Shown piece after piece: positions 5,633-6,222 of a DNA stretch of 6,222 nucleotides. The translations under genes were made by a program, and so were the position numbers. This DNA comes from Methanobacteriota archaeon. Its GTDB lineage: Archaea; Hydrothermarchaeota; Hydrothermarchaeia; Hydrothermarchaeales; BMS3B. The DNA lies in the NCBI GenBank assembly GCA_013152995.1, contig JAADFH010000028.1:1-6222 (forward strand), read 5' to 3'. Position 1 is the first letter of the stretch, and the number at the start of each line of letters is the position of its first letter. Under the pieces are notes generated by a model that was not told the origin of the DNA, searched no databases, and saw nothing but the letters and a program-made list of their open reading frames with translations.

Positions 5633-6222
5633 ATGAGGCTTGCAGGCACTGCATTGCTGCCGCTTCACACAGGCAGGACGCCGCGCTGGCTATTCAGCAG
5701 GATGGTCAGGCTCTCCAGGGCAATAGCAGAGCACATCATTGAGGAGTACGGTGAGGCAGAGCTCCTGCGCAGGCTGAGCTCCCCCCACTGGTTCCAGGCG
5801 CTCTCCTGTGCCATAGGATTTGACTGGCACTCCTCCGGCACCACCACGACCACCATGGGTGCGCTCAAGCTGGCGCTTTCGCCGGAGAAGCACGGCGTGG
5901 GGGTTGCAGGAGGTAAGGGCAGGGCGGGGCTGAGGACGCCCGAGGAGCTCAGGGAGCTGTGCACTAAGGCGGGGGTTGAGGAGCTTGCAGAGGAGCTGGT
6001 AAAGGCGAGCCGCCTCAGCTCCAGGGTTGACAGCAACTGCGTGCAGGACGGCTACCAGCTCTACCACCACACCATAGTCTTCACCACCTCCGGCGAGTGG
6101 TGCGTGGTTCAGCAGGGCATGAAACACAGCTATGCCAGGCGCTACCACTGGCACAGCGAGAGCCTTGAGAGCTTCACCAGCGCGCCCCACTCTGGAATAT
6201 CAGCCCAGCGTGTGGAGGAGAG
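5633..6222 (+). CDS. DUF763 family protein, N-terminal part, cut by the right edge
   Basis: An ATG at 5633 opens a frame that stays open for 196 codons to the window end. The translation matches the DUF763 family (Pfam PF05559) along its length: LPLHTGRTPRWLFSRMV near residues 9-25, WFQALSCAIGFDWHSSG around 52-68, AGGKGRAG around 87-94, NCVQDGYQLYHHT around 138-150 and VQQGMKHSYARRYHW around 160-174. Conserved His, Asp, Trp and Gln clusters suggest an enzyme, but no activity is established for this family to my knowledge. Members are usually about 350-400 residues, so roughly half is visible. It is divergently placed from the inositol/lipid operon and shares its promoter region. The start matches the family N-terminus. 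Codon use is as GC-rich as its neighbours, with no sign of foreign origin. Confidence 0.88.
   Translation, partial: MRLAGTALLPLHTGRTPRWLFSRMVRLSRAIAEHIIEEYGEAELLRRLSSPHWFQALSCAIGFDWHSSGTTTTTMGALKLALSPEKHGVGVAGGKGRAGLRTPEELRELCTKAGVEELAEELVKASRLSSRVDSNCVQDGYQLYHHTIVFTTSGEWCVVQQGMKHSYARRYHWHSESLESFTSAPHSGISAQRVEE

Noticed and set aside
5690..6190. 166-codon minus-strand open frame
   Set aside because: Antisense to the DUF763 gene, whose translation matches its family throughout; the composition is a shadow of GC-rich codons.

Overview
The window looks like a piece of an archaeal chromosome, probably a thermophilic euryarchaeote. The coding DNA is GC-rich and the gaps are AT-rich. Translation starts carry GGAGGTG-type ribosome binding sites, and the families are archaeal: a tetraether lipid synthase, a fused CTP:inositol-1-phosphate cytidylyltransferase/di-myo-inositol-phosphate-phosphate synthase, and an archaeal ArsR-type winged-helix regulator. 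Species cannot be fixed from the sequence alone; Archaeoglobi or a thermophilic methanogen or alkane-oxidising relative would fit.

Layout. Positions 1-312 are mostly non-coding and AT-rich, with a possible gene start on the minus strand running off the left edge (from 65) and an oligo-T stretch that may end the operon. From 5522 down to 313, six minus-strand genes are tightly packed and read in this order: a 78-residue two-helix membrane protein, a winged-helix regulator, inositol-1-phosphate synthase, the fused inositol nucleotidyl/CDP-alcohol transferase, the tetraether synthase-like radical SAM enzyme, and a metallophosphoesterase broken by a one-frame shift. Gaps are 28-39 nt, or the genes overlap (ATGA between the second and third enzymes from the top, 41 nt between the third and fourth), so this is very likely one transcription unit. 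An AT-rich divergent promoter region (about 5523-5632) separates it from a plus-strand DUF763 gene that runs off the right edge.

How the genes may work together. Inositol-1-phosphate synthase makes Ins-1-P from glucose-6-phosphate. The fused enzyme activates it to CDP-inositol and condenses it with a second Ins-1-P, giving phosphorylated di-myo-inositol phosphate, a solute of hyperthermophiles. The radical SAM enzyme is of the family that joins archaeol chains into tetraether membrane lipids. The unit therefore couples a heat-protective solute with membrane-spanning lipid formation, headed by its own likely regulator: a candidate heat-adaptation operon. An alternative reading is that it builds inositol-headed tetraether lipids. 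The broken phosphoesterase, the small membrane protein and the repeated motifs in the divergent promoter are the least explained parts.
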